Positions 1 to 10,174 of a DNA stretch of 64,000 nucleotides are shown here, piece by piece. Origin of the DNA: Isoperla grammatica. Its lineage: Eukaryota > Arthropoda > Insecta > Plecoptera > Perlodidae. The translations under genes were made by a program, and so were the position numbers. Within the stretch, counting starts at the first letter, position 1. Each line of letters opens with the position of its first letter. The notes beneath the pieces are model-generated. The model had not been told where the DNA came from. It saw only the letters and a list, made by a program, of their open reading frames with translations, and made no database searches. The stretch is from NCBI GenBank assembly GCA_945910005.1, contig OX246747.1, positions 5,700,274 to 5,764,273 on the forward strand, in the 5' to 3' direction.

Positions 1-283
1 GATTCCCATGACTCCCAGATCTGGGCTTACTATAGACCCAGACCCCCCTGTTTAACGGAGCTTTTCCATTACCTCGTGGTCCAGGGCACGTCCTGAACCG
101 AAGGCTTTTGAGCATCCTAAGAGAGTCATAGTTACTCCCGCCGTTTATGTATATTGTATACCAATAAATGAAGCTTCAACTTCAAGAACGAACGAAAACT
201 GTGTACGCATATGAAGTATGACTGTAAGTCCTGAAAGTGGAAACCTACTATCAACTCTAATATATGTTGTGTATATATTGCAG

Positions 284-423
284 GTGCAGATGAAGTGTGG
301 CGTCCTGTTCCTGATAGCGGCGTGCAGAGTGGCAAGAGGTTTCATTGCGCTAGCTGTCCCTCGAGCTACGAGAGCAAAGCATGGCTGTGGTCGCAAAGAT
401 CGTCACAATTGTTCAGCTTGTGA
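284..423 (+). CDS. Possible internal exon with lola-like zinc finger
   Basis: An AG acceptor (ATATTGCAG) ends at 283. It is followed by 46 open codons until TGA at 421-423. The translation has an acidic-to-basic lead, then RFHCASCPSSYESKAWL. This resembles the first half of the Cys-Cys part of a longitudinals-lacking type zinc finger. The second His/Cys half is missing: the frame runs into a pogo transposon remnant on the other strand at about 411. The call is therefore a truncated exon or a chance open frame. A second, better exon of similar style lies at 29343. Confidence 0.25.
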
Positions 424-703
424 AAAAACATTTTCGGCATTTTCAAGCGCTTTTTCTTTCAGGAAAGGGGCCATTGATAGGAATGTTAGAGACCCTAACT
501 TGCTGATACCATTTAAAGAGTACCTCTTCCACATCGCTGTATGTTGACTGTTTGCTAGTTTTACTCTTCTTACTCGATTTCCCTAATTGCGAAATCTGTG
601 CTCTTACCTCCTCTTTCTTTAACATGATGAAATGCAGTGTCGACGGTGGAATCCCTAAACGTTTCGCAATTAACCATGGGCTGGCCCTCTTCGTCACTTT
701 CAC
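411..703 (-). pseudogene. pogo/Tigger-type transposase N-terminal DNA-binding region, fragment
   Basis: The minus-strand frame 703-443 reads a psq-like helix-turn-helix (AKRLGIPPSTLHFIMLKKEE). After it comes a CENP-B type second helix-turn-helix (STYSDVEEVLFKWYQQVR, then NIPINGPF). This is the paired DNA-binding module of pogo/Tigger transposases and TIGD proteins. After GPF the homology continues only in another frame (LKEKALENAENVFSQAEQL), so there is a frameshift near 465. No DDE catalytic domain follows. It is a fragment of a Tc1/mariner-superfamily element, not a gene. Confidence 0.72.
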
Positions 704-1254
704 TTATCTCTTTATCATCACTACCACTATTACTGTACGAACTCAAGTTCCTCCTTCATTGTCACAATTGAGGAGAAACTTTCAAAACGCAACATGTCCA
801 TCCACCTTAGTTTTGAGATAATGCACAAAAACTGGTACACAAGAGTAAGGTCACATAACATAACAACACTTTATATAATAATTTGAGGAAAAATATCCAC
901 AAATAAACTGCACTTACGTCAACTTTCAATGTTCTATATATAAGGTTTTATTGAGGTTTTTGATATGGACATGTAGCATTTTGAATTAAAATAGTGGACA
1001 TGTTGCATTTTGTTTCAAATTATTTCACATTTAGGCCTGTTTTCTTATTCAATTAACATAGTTTATTTTTATTATTTGGGCATAATGTGTTTATAGTTTT
1101 AAATATATAACAATAAAAAAACCGTAATAGGCTACACTAACAAAAACTATTTAAATTTAATAAAATTTTACTGAACATGTTAGTTTGTACAAAAAAATAA
1201 TGGAAATTATGTAAAATCCAGTATTAAGTTTATACTGTCCAAATTTTTTAAAGT
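704..1254. other. AT-rich stretch without recognised gene
   Basis: Mostly A/T-rich sequence with scattered stops in all frames. No splice-flanked open frame or known repeat was recognised. Confidence 0.5.
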
Positions 1255-2032
1255 AACACAACACCCGGTTCTTCCTCGAAGCAGTCACACTCCTCGGTGC
1301 AGCCTTCTAAAAGTTCCTGCCTGCCCAGGGACTGCCACCTTATCGTGGTGGGCAGGTTTGCGTGCTTTGGTGATCCCGAGAGCTATGCCGGCGGAAGCGT
1401 ATGCTTCTGGTAGGGCCACCCAAGCCCGACTGGTCGAGGAGGAGAAGTCAGACGAAGTGCAGTCCACACCCCAATCCCCTTTCCCCCCCACTGTCCCATT
1501 GGATATTTCTCCTCCCACTTGGCCCTGCCCTCCCTTGCTGGACTCCCGTATGAGAACTCACGCGACGTACAATGGATCTGATTCGGATGTGGCTTTATTC
1601 TTCATTATCATCTTTCTCATCTTCATTATCACCCGCTCATCGTCTCATTTAGCCATCGTTGCATAAATATGAGACGTTAAGCCCCATTAATCAATCATGC
1701 AATAAAACAATAAGTAACGAGTTACATTATCTTGGTGGCGCAAAATGACCTAACTGGTTGAAGCGCCCTAAAACCCAATAAACTCAAACTCAATAAACTC
1801 AAACTAAAAGTTCCTGTTGTCGTGTCTTGATGTTTATTGGAGAGAATCTGGCGGTACCATTTCCACGAATCATCTGTATGCGAGCAAACATCTTTATCAA
1901 GAGACCCTTGACATCGGCAATTTTTTTCTCCGCAATTGGTGTTCTAAGGGGAATATCTTTAACAGCCACACCGTTATCAATGCAAACTTTCGGCTTTACA
2001 TGATTTTCAAAGTTTTTTGTCGTGTCGTCCAT
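1255..2032 (-). pseudogene. Unidentified ORF interrupted by a SINE
   Basis: The frame from 2032 encodes a basic peptide beginning MDDTTKNFENHVKPKVCI. It contains ADVKGLLIKMFARIQMIRGN. It meets a SINE at 1803 and resumes on the other side of the insertion at 1306, with an acidic Cys/Glu-rich stretch (EGCTEECDCFEEE). The insertion is bounded by a 13-bp duplication, so the uninterrupted frame was longer. I do not recognise the family. Given its surroundings it is probably part of a DNA-transposon gene, but nothing in it proves that. Confidence 0.35.
1320..1803 (+). mobile_element. SINE-like type A copy with extra 3' segment
   Basis: Type A layout. The head CCTGCCCAGGGACTGC and GTGGTGGGCAGG pair into a hairpin, with an inner CCAC/GTGG stem. 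A second hairpin follows (GAAGC GTAT GCTTC), then a pyrimidine-rich middle, the segment with ACGCGACGTACAATGG, and the 3' end ATGAGACGTTAAGCCCC plus ATTAATCAATCA at about 1670-1697. The duplication CTAAAAGTTCCTG is at 1307-1319 and 1804-1816. About 105 bp of unrelated sequence ending in AATAAACTCAAA lies between the normal tail and the duplication, so it was inserted together with the SINE. Confidence 0.85.
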
Positions 2033-4239
2033 TCGGTAGTTTCCTTCAGTCAGTCCTTCAGGTCAGTAACGGGGTCGTTAACTGATGGTCCGTTATCTGC
2101 TTGGAGTTTGTTACGACCCCTTAACCGAGTGAGAAACCGGGCCTAATTCTCAGTGAATAATTGCACGAACGATTGCACTTCATAAATAACAAGATAATGA
2201 TTATTGCAAAACAATGAAAGAATATGAATACACACACAGTTACACACAGTTGTTTAGCCTAATCTTTACATATATTGGATTTTCCATTTATTCACTGTCT
2301 GATTCAGGGATAATAGCCCTGTGCTTTTGTGCCTTTAACTTCTGTTTGATCCTATCATTTGAATGTTGAAACCATGTTCTGGTGGCCATCTCGACTTGCT
2401 TGTTAATTACGTCCCTTAGGTTTGGTATCGTCTTCACAGAAGCTTAAAAATAAAAACACTTCATTTTATAGACAGAAGAAGGCACAAGAGCACAAAATCC
2501 CAACAATGTTGATTTCTTTTGTGGATGCCTTCCCCAACTCTTCAGTTACAAGACGTTTTAGCACCATATAACCTTCATTGAACTGAAGACTTGTACGTTC
2601 TTTGCCAAAGGGCACGTTCACAATATGTGGTTGACGCCGTAAGGCTAGGCCTTAGCCTTTACTAGGCCTAGACCGTTAAGCAAAATGTGTAGGCCTAGGC
2701 CTGCATATTACGTCTAGGGCTAGAGCCTGTGCTTTTTGTTAACTAGACCTAGGGCCTAGGCCTAGCTAGCCCAGCCTTTTATCCTGACCAGTTTTTGTAA
2801 TCGGCGGAAGAAACCTCGTACAGGCAAAGCTTGCATTCATACAGCCCATTCACGGTTATTGATTGCTCTCTCGTTCACTGTGCAGGAGCACTCATATTTT
2901 TAACGAAATTCCAACTTGTGAGCAGCAACCGAAGAAACAGCGAAGATGGCGATTGAAAAGTCAAAACATAACCTGCAAAACTACTACCTACGCCCAGCCC
3001 TATGCTGAATAATTTCAGCTGTTCTTCTCTTGGTTCTCTAGTACCAACCATGGCTGGGCTAATGACGTCAATAGGAAGTGAATCCTGATTGGCTGGTTTG
3101 CTTTGAAGCTTGAATGGAATATAGGACATGCTCTAAATGAAACTAGTTGTATTAAACCTTGAACTCAAGGGTTGAATTGAAGAACTTGACTCGTCTAAAT
3201 GGTATCTTAAATACAAAATCATTGATTTCAACCCTTGAATCTAAGGGCTTGAAGGAAACTAAACCATCTAAATGGGGCATTTGCCCCCGATCCACTGGGG
3301 GCTCTTGTTCCACCTGACTAGTTTGTCGAGGATTGCCTTGAATCTGGCAGAACAATATTTCACGTCACGATCTTAAAATACCCAACACGAAAATATGAAC
3401 TGAGTGTACGTTTTTAAATTCACAACTAATCAAATATCTTGTATTTTCTTTCTTTCAGTTCTATCACTGATTAGAATCGTAATTAAATAATAGGCCTAGG
3501 CATGTAAAGGTTTGGTAGGCCCAGGCCTAGGCCAAACTAGGTCAAGAGAATTGGTTTTGCTCTCATCCTGCGCCGATGCTGCTGCATATTTTCGTCCATG
3601 CAAGAGCTCGTGCATCTCTATTTTTGTAACCTGGGTTACAAGGGTCCCGGATCGAGGGCTCTTTCCACGGCGACAACTAGCTCGTTATCACAATCAGCTT
3701 CCAGACTGTCAGCCATTGTTATTTGTTTGAATACAACGAGACAAGAGCACTGGCACTTTGTTTTACGTGAATGGCAATCAATCGAGGTGGCTGTGGAGAT
3801 ACGCGACGCGAGAAAACATAAACAACAGTTAAATGACTTGCAGTCAATCCAGCACAGTGTATAACATCGTTACCGGTTGGACGAGGCTATGGGATACTGC
3901 TTTAAGGGACATTGAAGAACCCAAACAATCGGCTACACACCTCGTAAGTCCCCAGCTTCGAAATGTTTCGTATATCTAGTGTTTCACGCTGCATTGTTTT
4001 GCGCCAGGCATCGGATTCATGAGACGTTAAACCCCATTAATCAATCAATCTTGACGAATGTACAATTCGATACACCCAGCGCTGAGTAGCCTTGCTGTAG
4101 TTCAGCTTCAGACCAACTTCCTCGCGTCTCACGTTGAAGTTATTGTCCAAAGCTGCAAGAATAGAGCGGTCAACAGTTCAACAGAACCATCCCAAGAGAA
4201 GCTTATACGCTTTGGAAGATACATGAGCCGCAGACTGTG
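2033..4239. other. No gene recognised; AGGCCTA-rich tract and a short SINE tail
   Basis: Between about 2640 and 2775 and again at 3490-3540 the sequence is dense in overlapping AGGCCTA/TAGGCCT hexamers. A lone SINE 3' tail (GAGACGTTAAACCCC, then ATTAATCAATCAATC) sits at 4021-4048. The small open frames here have no recognisable domain or convincing splice sites. Confidence 0.5.
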
Positions 4240-4375
4240 GTACGACTCCCCGCCCTCCTACTGGCCTTTTACCTCTTATCACTCCACATTATCTTCATCA
4301 TTCACCCACTCATTGTCTCGATTAGCCTCGTTGCAAAAAATGAGACGTTAAGCCCAAATATCAATCAATATCAAT
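4240..4375 (+). mobile_element. SINE-like type B, 5'-truncated
   Basis: It matches the 3' half of type B: a CCCTCCTACT-like start, TCACCCACTCATTGTCTCGATTAGCCTCGTTGCA-type sequence, GAGACGTTAAGCCC and an AATATCAATCAAT tail. The head is absent. Confidence 0.7.
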
Positions 4376-4689
4376 CTATTTTACTTACTCAGTGGTGTCT
4401 CTGTATTATGTGGCGGTATCCTCCTCCCCCCTTTCTCCCTACCACCTACTATAGCGTCGTCTATGACTTAACTCTTTTCAAATATTGCCATTTTTGGAAT
4501 CAATACGTTTTCACCCATAAAACAGTAGACAGAAAAAGGTCAAAAATCCTAGACGCTCTCAATTTCTTTTACAAATATTTCTTCTGAGATATTCTTGTAA
4601 GTCTTTATTTAACAAGGCTATGTAACTTTTCATAACAAAATATACACTTTTATTATCTCGCCAGATCATAACAAGAACTATTTTATTAA

Positions 4690-6474
4690 AAACCTAGTAG
4701 TTGGACTATACACTGTTCCTTGTCAGGATCAAACAATTAAAACCGCAATATTTCGAGCCCTGATCAGAGCTCTTCAACGGGCGAAAACAAACTACTCGCA
4801 ACCTGACAGCTGACACAGACACACCCCCCTCTCCGCCACCTCGATCCACGACACAACGCGCCTACCAACTCTAACAAGCGGTGCACCACACACCTCACAA
4901 CAACCACAACCCACCCAACCATAACCTAACTGTCACATCAAAACAACGACGGAACAAACTCCTTCCAGGTGTGCGGAAACGAAATACTAGGTGAACTAAT
5001 AACCTCATTAGTAACAGACATTAAAGCAGCTTCTTTTAACTTTCTAATATAAGGGTTCTGTTCATGCAACAACGCTTTCGCCTCATTCCACCTAATGTTG
5101 TGATGATTCTCAAATACATGCTCAGCTAACCTAGACACGTCTACTTTCCTCTGTCTCACGTTCGACATATGCTCCTTCAATCTAACCTCTAAAGGTCTTT
5201 TAGATTCACCGATATAAGCAGAGCCACACTCACAAGGTATCGAGTAAATGGAATGTTTGGAGGACTGGACCTCATTCTTAGGCTTAGTAACAGTAAGTAC
5301 ACTACGAAACGACCCTGGAGAATTAAAAACAATTCGTATCCCATGAGGGGCTAGTAACCGACGAATCTTCTCAGACAGGTTCGGATAATAATCTAGAGTA
5401 ATAGTTCTCTTAACTGTCGTCACAGCCTGCCCTAGAGCCTCATCCCTCCTCGTACGATCCCCACTAACAACCCGTCGAAACAAATCATTAGGATATCCAT
5501 TCTTAGTGAATGCCTGAGCTAGATGTTGTAACTCATCCTCTACCAAGATGTTACTTGAACAATTAGTCGAGGCCCTATTGGCAAGACACTTCATAACACC
5601 ATGTTTAACATGGGTCGGGTGATTAGAGTCAGCTCTGATGTATTGATCAGTATGAGTAGGCTTTCTATAAACCTTAGTTATCAAACCCAACTCAGTTTTG
5701 GTAATAAACAAATCAAGAAAAGGAAGAGAAGCCTCCTTTTCTTCTTCAATTCTAAACTTGATATTTGGGTGAAAACCATTTAGTTCATTTAGAAGTACAA
5801 GCAACTCATCATGAGAACGACGATAGATGGCTAGAACATCGTCTACGTAACGGAGCCATAGATCAGGAGACAAAGAACTCACCTGTAAAACCTCCGTTTC
5901 CAGATGGTCCATGCACAGGTCGGCTAATATCGGCGAAAGGCAGCTACCCATGGCTAGGCCATCAAGTTGCAGGAAATGTTGTCCATTGAACTCGAAGTAA
6001 CAGTTGTTGAGGCAGAGAGTTAAAAGTTCCATGATGTTGGGGCAAGTTCGGTCTGGAAGAGAATTATCGGAGGAGAGTTTGCGTCTCACTATATCTAGAG
6101 TGTCCGCTATCGGAACCGATGGAAACAAGTTAACCACATCAAAGCTTACTAAATGAGAATCAGGTTGTACCTGTACCTCCCTCAGAATATTGACAAGCTC
6201 TTGAGAATTCTTAACCGATGATTTAATACCAACCCTCAAAGGTCTCAGAATATTTAATAAAAAAGATGACAATTTACTAAACGGGGAGTTCCGTGCATTC
6301 ACAATAGGGCGCAAAGGCAAAGCAGCTTTGTGTATCTTGGGTAAACCATAAAAGTGTGGAGGTTTTGAAAAATAAGGTGTAAGCTGGGTTCTCACCTGTG
6401 GAGTCAAAATACCATCCAACTTCTTCACCGCTCGATACACCAAGTTGTCATAAGCATTAGTAGGGTCTTTCTTT
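4690..6474 (-). mobile_element. Penelope-like element, 5'-truncated
   Basis: It comprises the RT plus GIY-YIG reading frame (stop at 4938) and its 3' region. The 5' side stops abruptly at 6474, where a 66-bp tandem array begins. The N-terminal region upstream of the DPT motif is missing, so the copy is truncated as expected after incomplete reverse transcription. On the minus strand the 3' region (about 4810-4740) contains a hairpin, GAGC with GGCTC around CTGATCAG, followed directly by GAAA. Its exact 3' boundary is not visible to me. Confidence 0.8.
4740..4810 (-). other. Hairpin followed by GAAA in Penelope-like 3' region
   Basis: On the minus strand the order is GAAGAGCTCTGATCAGGG, then CTCGAAATATTGCGG. 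The stem GAGC/GGCTC encloses CTGATCAG and is followed by GAAA. Penelope-like elements are known to carry hammerhead ribozymes (core CTGANGA, helix II, GAAA). Here the core would need CTGATGA but reads CTGATCA, so it is at best degenerate. Confidence 0.35.
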
Positions 6475-6821
6475 CGTAAGAGGCGACAAAAGGAGACTCG
6501 TCTCAGCCCGGGGTAGAATAGGCCCAGAGTGACTGCTAGTCGTAAGAGGCGACAAAAGGAGACCCGTCTCAGCCCGGGGTAGAATAGGCCCAGAGTGACT
6601 GCTAGTCGTAAGAGGCGACAAAAGGAGACCCGTCTCAGCCCGGTGTAGAATAGGCCCAGAGTGACTGCTAGTCGTAAGAGGCGACAAAAGGAGACCCGTC
6701 TCAGCCCGGGGTAGAATAGGCCCAGAGTGACTGCTAGTCGTAAGAGGCGACAAAAGGAGACTCGTCTTAGCCCGGGGTAGAATAGGCCCAGAGTGACTCT
6801 GCTTGTCGTGAGAGGCGACAA
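4938..6821 (-). CDS. Penelope-like RT with C-terminal GIY-YIG endonuclease, fused to repeat-encoded N-terminus
   Basis: 627 codons. Residues 1-116 are a SINE-head artefact, with a 22-residue unit (GLFYPGLRRVSFCRLLRLA) repeated about five times. From residue 117 the frame is Penelope-like reverse transcriptase: FYGLPKIHK at 157-165, motif A SFDVVNLFPS near 226, motif B GLAMGSCLSP near 288, and the catalytic YVDD at 325-328. The C-terminus is a GIY-YIG nuclease with CECGSAYIGESKRP at about 530-543 and the conserved Arg and His following. Such proteins copy their own RNA and nick chromosomal DNA for target-primed insertion. The RT/EN part has no stop over some 510 codons, suggesting a fairly recent copy. 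The fused N-terminus exists only because the 66-bp unit is a multiple of three and stop-free on this strand. Confidence 0.88.
   Translation of the reverse strand: MSPLTTSRVTLGLFYPGLRRVSFCRLLRLAVTLGLFYPGLRRVSFCRLLRLAVTLGLFYTGLRRVSFCRLLRLAVTLGLFYPGLRRVSFCRLLRLAVTLGLFYPGLRRVSFCRLLRKKDPTNAYDNLVYRAVKKLDGILTPQVRTQLTPYFSKPPHFYGLPKIHKAALPLRPIVNARNSPFSKLSSFLLNILRPLRVGIKSSVKNSQELVNILREVQVQPDSHLVSFDVVNLFPSVPIADTLDIVRRKLSSDNSLPDRTCPNIMELLTLCLNNCYFEFNGQHFLQLDGLAMGSCLSPILADLCMDHLETEVLQVSSLSPDLWLRYVDDVLAIYRRSHDELLVLLNELNGFHPNIKFRIEEEKEASLPFLDLFITKTELGLITKVYRKPTHTDQYIRADSNHPTHVKHGVMKCLANRASTNCSSNILVEDELQHLAQAFTKNGYPNDLFRRVVSGDRTRRDEALGQAVTTVKRTITLDYYPNLSEKIRRLLAPHGIRIVFNSPGSFRSVLTVTKPKNEVQSSKHSIYSIPCECGSAYIGESKRPLEVRLKEHMSNVRQRKVDVSRLAEHVFENHHNIRWNEAKALLHEQNPYIRKLKEAALMSVTNEVISSPSISFPHTWKEFVPSLF
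6475..6804 (+). repeat. Tandem array of five 66-bp SINE type C head units
   Basis: Units start at 6475, 6541, 6607, 6673 and 6739 with exact 66-bp spacing and only a few substitutions. Each unit contains two short hairpins: GTCG TAAGAGG CGAC, and GAGAC CC GTCTC. It ends with GTAGAATAGGCCCAGAGTGA. A sixth unit at 6805 runs straight into the type C SINE body, so the array sits at the SINE's 5' end. Confidence 0.92.
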
Positions 6822-7062
6822 AAGGAGACCCTGGCCCTCCCCCCCACTGCCCCACTGAAGATTTCTCCTCCCACATGGCCCTGCCCCTCCCTTGCTGGAC
6901 TCCCGTATGACGACCTACGCGACGTACAATGGATTTGATTCGGATGTGGCTTTATTATTCATCATCATCTTTCTCATCTTCATTATCACCCGCTCATCGT
7001 CTCGATTGGCCATAGTTGCGAAAATATGAGACGTTAAGCCCCAGTAATCAATCAATCAATCA
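6805..7062 (+). mobile_element. SINE-like type C copy
   Basis: The head unit (GTCGTGAGAGGCGACAAAAG) joins a C-rich tract and then the type A body from ATTTCTCCTCCCACATGG onward. The 3' end is ATGAGACGTTAAGCCCC with CAGTAATCAATCAATCAATCA. It shares its body and tail with type A but has a different 5' module. Confidence 0.85.
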
Positions 7063-8413
7063 GCGATCTATTAGATACATTTTCAGCTTATCCTTACACT
7101 TTTCATAATCCCTTTTTCTAATAGTATGCTTTCCCTGCACATCATTAGTATGATTTTTAGATAGATAGATAGAACAGATAGAACAGATTTTTTAAGAGGT
7201 GATGGTACCCCCGTTAAACTTACCAATGAAAATCCATACATTCGGACTGATTTTCATCCTTCGTAGAAGGTTCCTATGGAACGATTCCACGTTGTTATTG
7301 GTTCTTCTCTGCAGCCGTGTACGGATAGCCGATCAGTGCGCACGATACCAATCCAGTATCGGCGCACGCACAAAACAACCAACAATCCCTGGGCAGCTAA
7401 ATTGGGACTATCCGCAATCAGATATATCGTATATAAATCATAATCTACTGAATCCTTTGTTCTAAGTTTTTTCCGTCTGTCAGTACAAAGCTAGAAATAA
7501 TACCATTAAACCAAAAGATGAATACTAGAACAATTGATATAGGTGATTATCATTTTTAAAGTAGGTCTACATCTTAGATTCTGACCACATCTTAGAGAAC
7601 ATAAAAACAAAAAAGCGGATGGAATCGAGTGATCAATAAGAATGCCTAATGAAGGTGTCAGAAGTATTCAATGATGGCTCTTTGAACAGCAGCGTTACCT
7701 CCCTGGTCGGGAACATTGATGGGTAGGCCTACATCGTCGTGATGTTCGTCTATTAGAGGAACCTCTGGATCAAGGGGCGGCTCTGGTTCACTCATATTGA
7801 CGGCCAGATTGGGCCTACGCGCTAGGCCTACCCCATTTCTTTCTCTCTAGGCTCAAAACTTGTAAAAATAATACATGTATGTATTAATACAGTGTATGTT
7901 TCCTACCCTCTGTCGTTGGCTGCTCAATATGCAGTCGTGGACAATCTGGAACATTGGTTACAGACAAATTTGAAGCACCAGTCGAGTTTGGCAGGTGTTC
8001 TACGAATGTCTTTTCTTTCTATCTAGTACAAGGTGTTCTTCAAAAACCTGCAGTCCGATATCAATTCTAGCTTTACATATATGTATGTAAGCAAGGAAGT
8101 TTGTTTTGAATGCTGAATGAACATGTAGGTAGGCGACACTTGGTATAATCGTTATTGATGGTATACAATTACTTTCGAGTAGAAACATGCATACTAATAC
8201 TGTCGAAATTGTAACCGTTGTCTTTTGCCTTTTCAAGTTGAGAAAACAGATTCTTAGAAATATCAGCTGTGCATATTGTAGATATATTAAGACGAACCTC
8301 GTCACGACGCAGCGTATCATGGGATGGTTTTAGCTCATTAGGCAGCATTTCCTAGCGAGTTCTCTACTGAATGAATGTATTAAAGTAATCCTGTCACTGC
8401 TGCAGGGATATAA
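7063..8413. other. No gene recognised
   Basis: Several open frames of 60-106 codons on both strands carry no motif or splice context I can identify. A short GATAGATAGATAGAACAGATAGAACAGA-type microsatellite lies near 7158-7186. Confidence 0.45.
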
Positions 8414-9032
8414 TTATGTAGGCAATACATATTTCTTTAACTTTTGATTGTGACTTTCTTGTCTATTGTTAGTGTTATTTCCAAGATAAGCTATTCCCAT
8501 TTTGTTTTTGGCAAAAGTTGCGCATCGGCCCCGGCAGTTATCCCAGTTTTCCAGAAAGAACTCATGTAATGAAGGCGGAGCGATGTTTTTGAATTCATCA
8601 AGATGTTGTTGGTAAAGTTCTTGACTGTCACTGTGCAACAGCTGTTGCATATCCTCAAATAGTAATTTGTTTTTTGCCCAGTTACCCTGTAATGACCTTA
8701 CACACTCTTTGAATACCTTCAATACATGGAATGTACAATACAGAATGTGACATTTAGGGAGACAACAACCAACAACATTAAACTCAACCTGACACTTGTC
8801 CATTAACAACTCATCACATTCATTTACTGACGGATTGAATTCTAAAAACTTGTCAAAAGCCCTTCCTATCACAAGTTCAGTTTCAGCCCTGACAAACATA
8901 TAAGCGATTGGACGCCCTCTCTGGTTTCCATCTTCACACATTACTACATACTACACATTACTACACATTACATTACTACATGAAGGATACACTTCAATAT
9001 TTAACTTGTATGTCCCATCATTCATCAACACG
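8414..9032 (-). pseudogene. MULE/ZSWIM-like transposase fragment
   Basis: The minus frame starts with DGTYKLN at about 9028 and is disturbed by a short TACTACACAT-type duplication near 8945-8985. It then reads MCEDGNQRGRPIAYMFVRAE, a conserved Asp segment (LLMDKCQVEFNVV), CTFHVLKVF and MGIAYLGNNTNNRQESHNQK. This order matches MULE-type DDE transposases of the kind domesticated as ZSWIM proteins. The first catalytic Asp would be in DGTYKLN and the second in the MDKCQ region. The C-terminal SWIM finger is not present. A related copy lies at 51383-52106. The gene is truncated at both ends. Confidence 0.65.
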
Positions 9033-9690
9033 CATCATCTCCTTATGAATACATGGGGGAACAATGTGTGGGTACCTGGAAGATACTTTGACGGTGGAAT
9101 ACCCAGCTGCTCAGACAATAAGGCTTGATTAAATGTGGAGTTGTTGAAGATTCCCGTGTCATTTTCTCGACCATTTTTACCAATGTCTCCTGCCCAGGGA
9201 CTGCCATCTTATCGTGGTGGGCAGGTTTGCGTGCTTTGATGATCCCGAGAGCTATGCCGGCGGAAGCGTATGCTTCTGGTAGGGCCACCCAAGCCGGACT
9301 GGTCGAGGAGGAGAAGTCAGACGAAGTGCAGTCCAGATCCCAATCGCCTTTCCCCCCCACTGTCCCATTGAATATTTCTCCTCCCACTTGGCCCTGCCTC
9401 CCTTGCTGGACTCCCGTATGACGACTCACGCGACGTACAATGGATCTGATTCGGATGTGGCTTTATTCTTCATTATCATATTTCCCATCTTCATTATCAC
9501 CCGCTCATCGTCTCGATTAGCCATCGTTGCATAAATATGAGACGTTAAGCCCCATTTATCAATCATTTACCAATGTCTACATATATGAACTTGTAGTCAT
9601 GGTCAACAATCACCAAACACTGAAAATACCTTTGTAATTGTAATATGTTGATCCACTACTGTAAACATCATTGTGTATCAATGTGTTTGC
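9033..9690 (-). pseudogene. PIF/Harbinger transposase fragment interrupted by a SINE
   Basis: Minus-strand translation gives a YYNYKGIFSV segment, then (shifted by one base) VIVDHDYKFIYVDIGKNGRE, DTGIFNNSTFNQALL and LGIPPSKYLPG. This is the central block of a Harbinger-type DDE domain, where the Asp of VDxxYxF-VDIG-NGR-D is catalytic or adjacent to it. The type A SINE at 9189-9565 sits inside it, and joining the flanks keeps the frame. There is at least one additional frameshift near 9640. Only about 70 codons remain, so it is a fossil. Confidence 0.65.
9189..9565 (+). mobile_element. SINE-like type A, full length
   Basis: Complete head, body and tail. The target duplication TTTACCAATGTCT lies at 9176-9188 and 9566-9578. 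It is inserted in the Harbinger fragment above, antisense to it. Confidence 0.9.
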
Positions 9691-10170
9691 CAATCACCGC
9701 CTTGCAACACTACACAATTATCGGAAAAGCATCGTATTCATTGTTGTCTGATCTCTGCACAAACCTATTATTCACTGAAATAATGTTTCATTATTACAAA
9801 TAATCATGCCAATGGTGTAAATTAATTGTTGCGAACAATTATTATTCATTATGGAAACAAATAACACTATAAATACACTAATTTGAGTGAAATATTCTGC
9901 ACAAATACAATGATAGGCTGATTGATGTTCTCCAGTTCTACGTCATGGCCTGTTTTTCCCGCCATAATTATGTGTGAAATTTTCAGCTTACTTTTATGAC
10001 AGAAAATATTTACTGAAATGGAAAAATGAAATATTTTTGATTTCATAACATCGTCAGTAATTTGGTGACGGCGAAAGAAATAAACAGGAATATTCCCAAT
10101 TACGTTAGTTTACCAAATTTCTCATAACACTAACGTACGGCTGCATGAGTTGGAGGCCTACTTGCAGCGA
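9691..10170. other. No gene recognised
   Basis: AT-rich sequence without a credible open frame or known repeat. Confidence 0.4.
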
Positions 10171-10174
10171 TTAA

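Noticed and set aside
1320..1356. HDV-like self-cleaving ribozyme at the SINE 5' end
   Set aside because: The head folds as a simple nested hairpin; I could not form the double pseudoknot with a P1/P1.1/P4 order.
1358..1666. Open frame of about 100 codons with a hydrophobic end, recurring at 9125, 17914, 47599 and 59717
   Set aside because: All are the same + strand frame of the type A SINE; the apparent membrane segment is the TCATTATCATCTTTC tract. No independent coding evidence.
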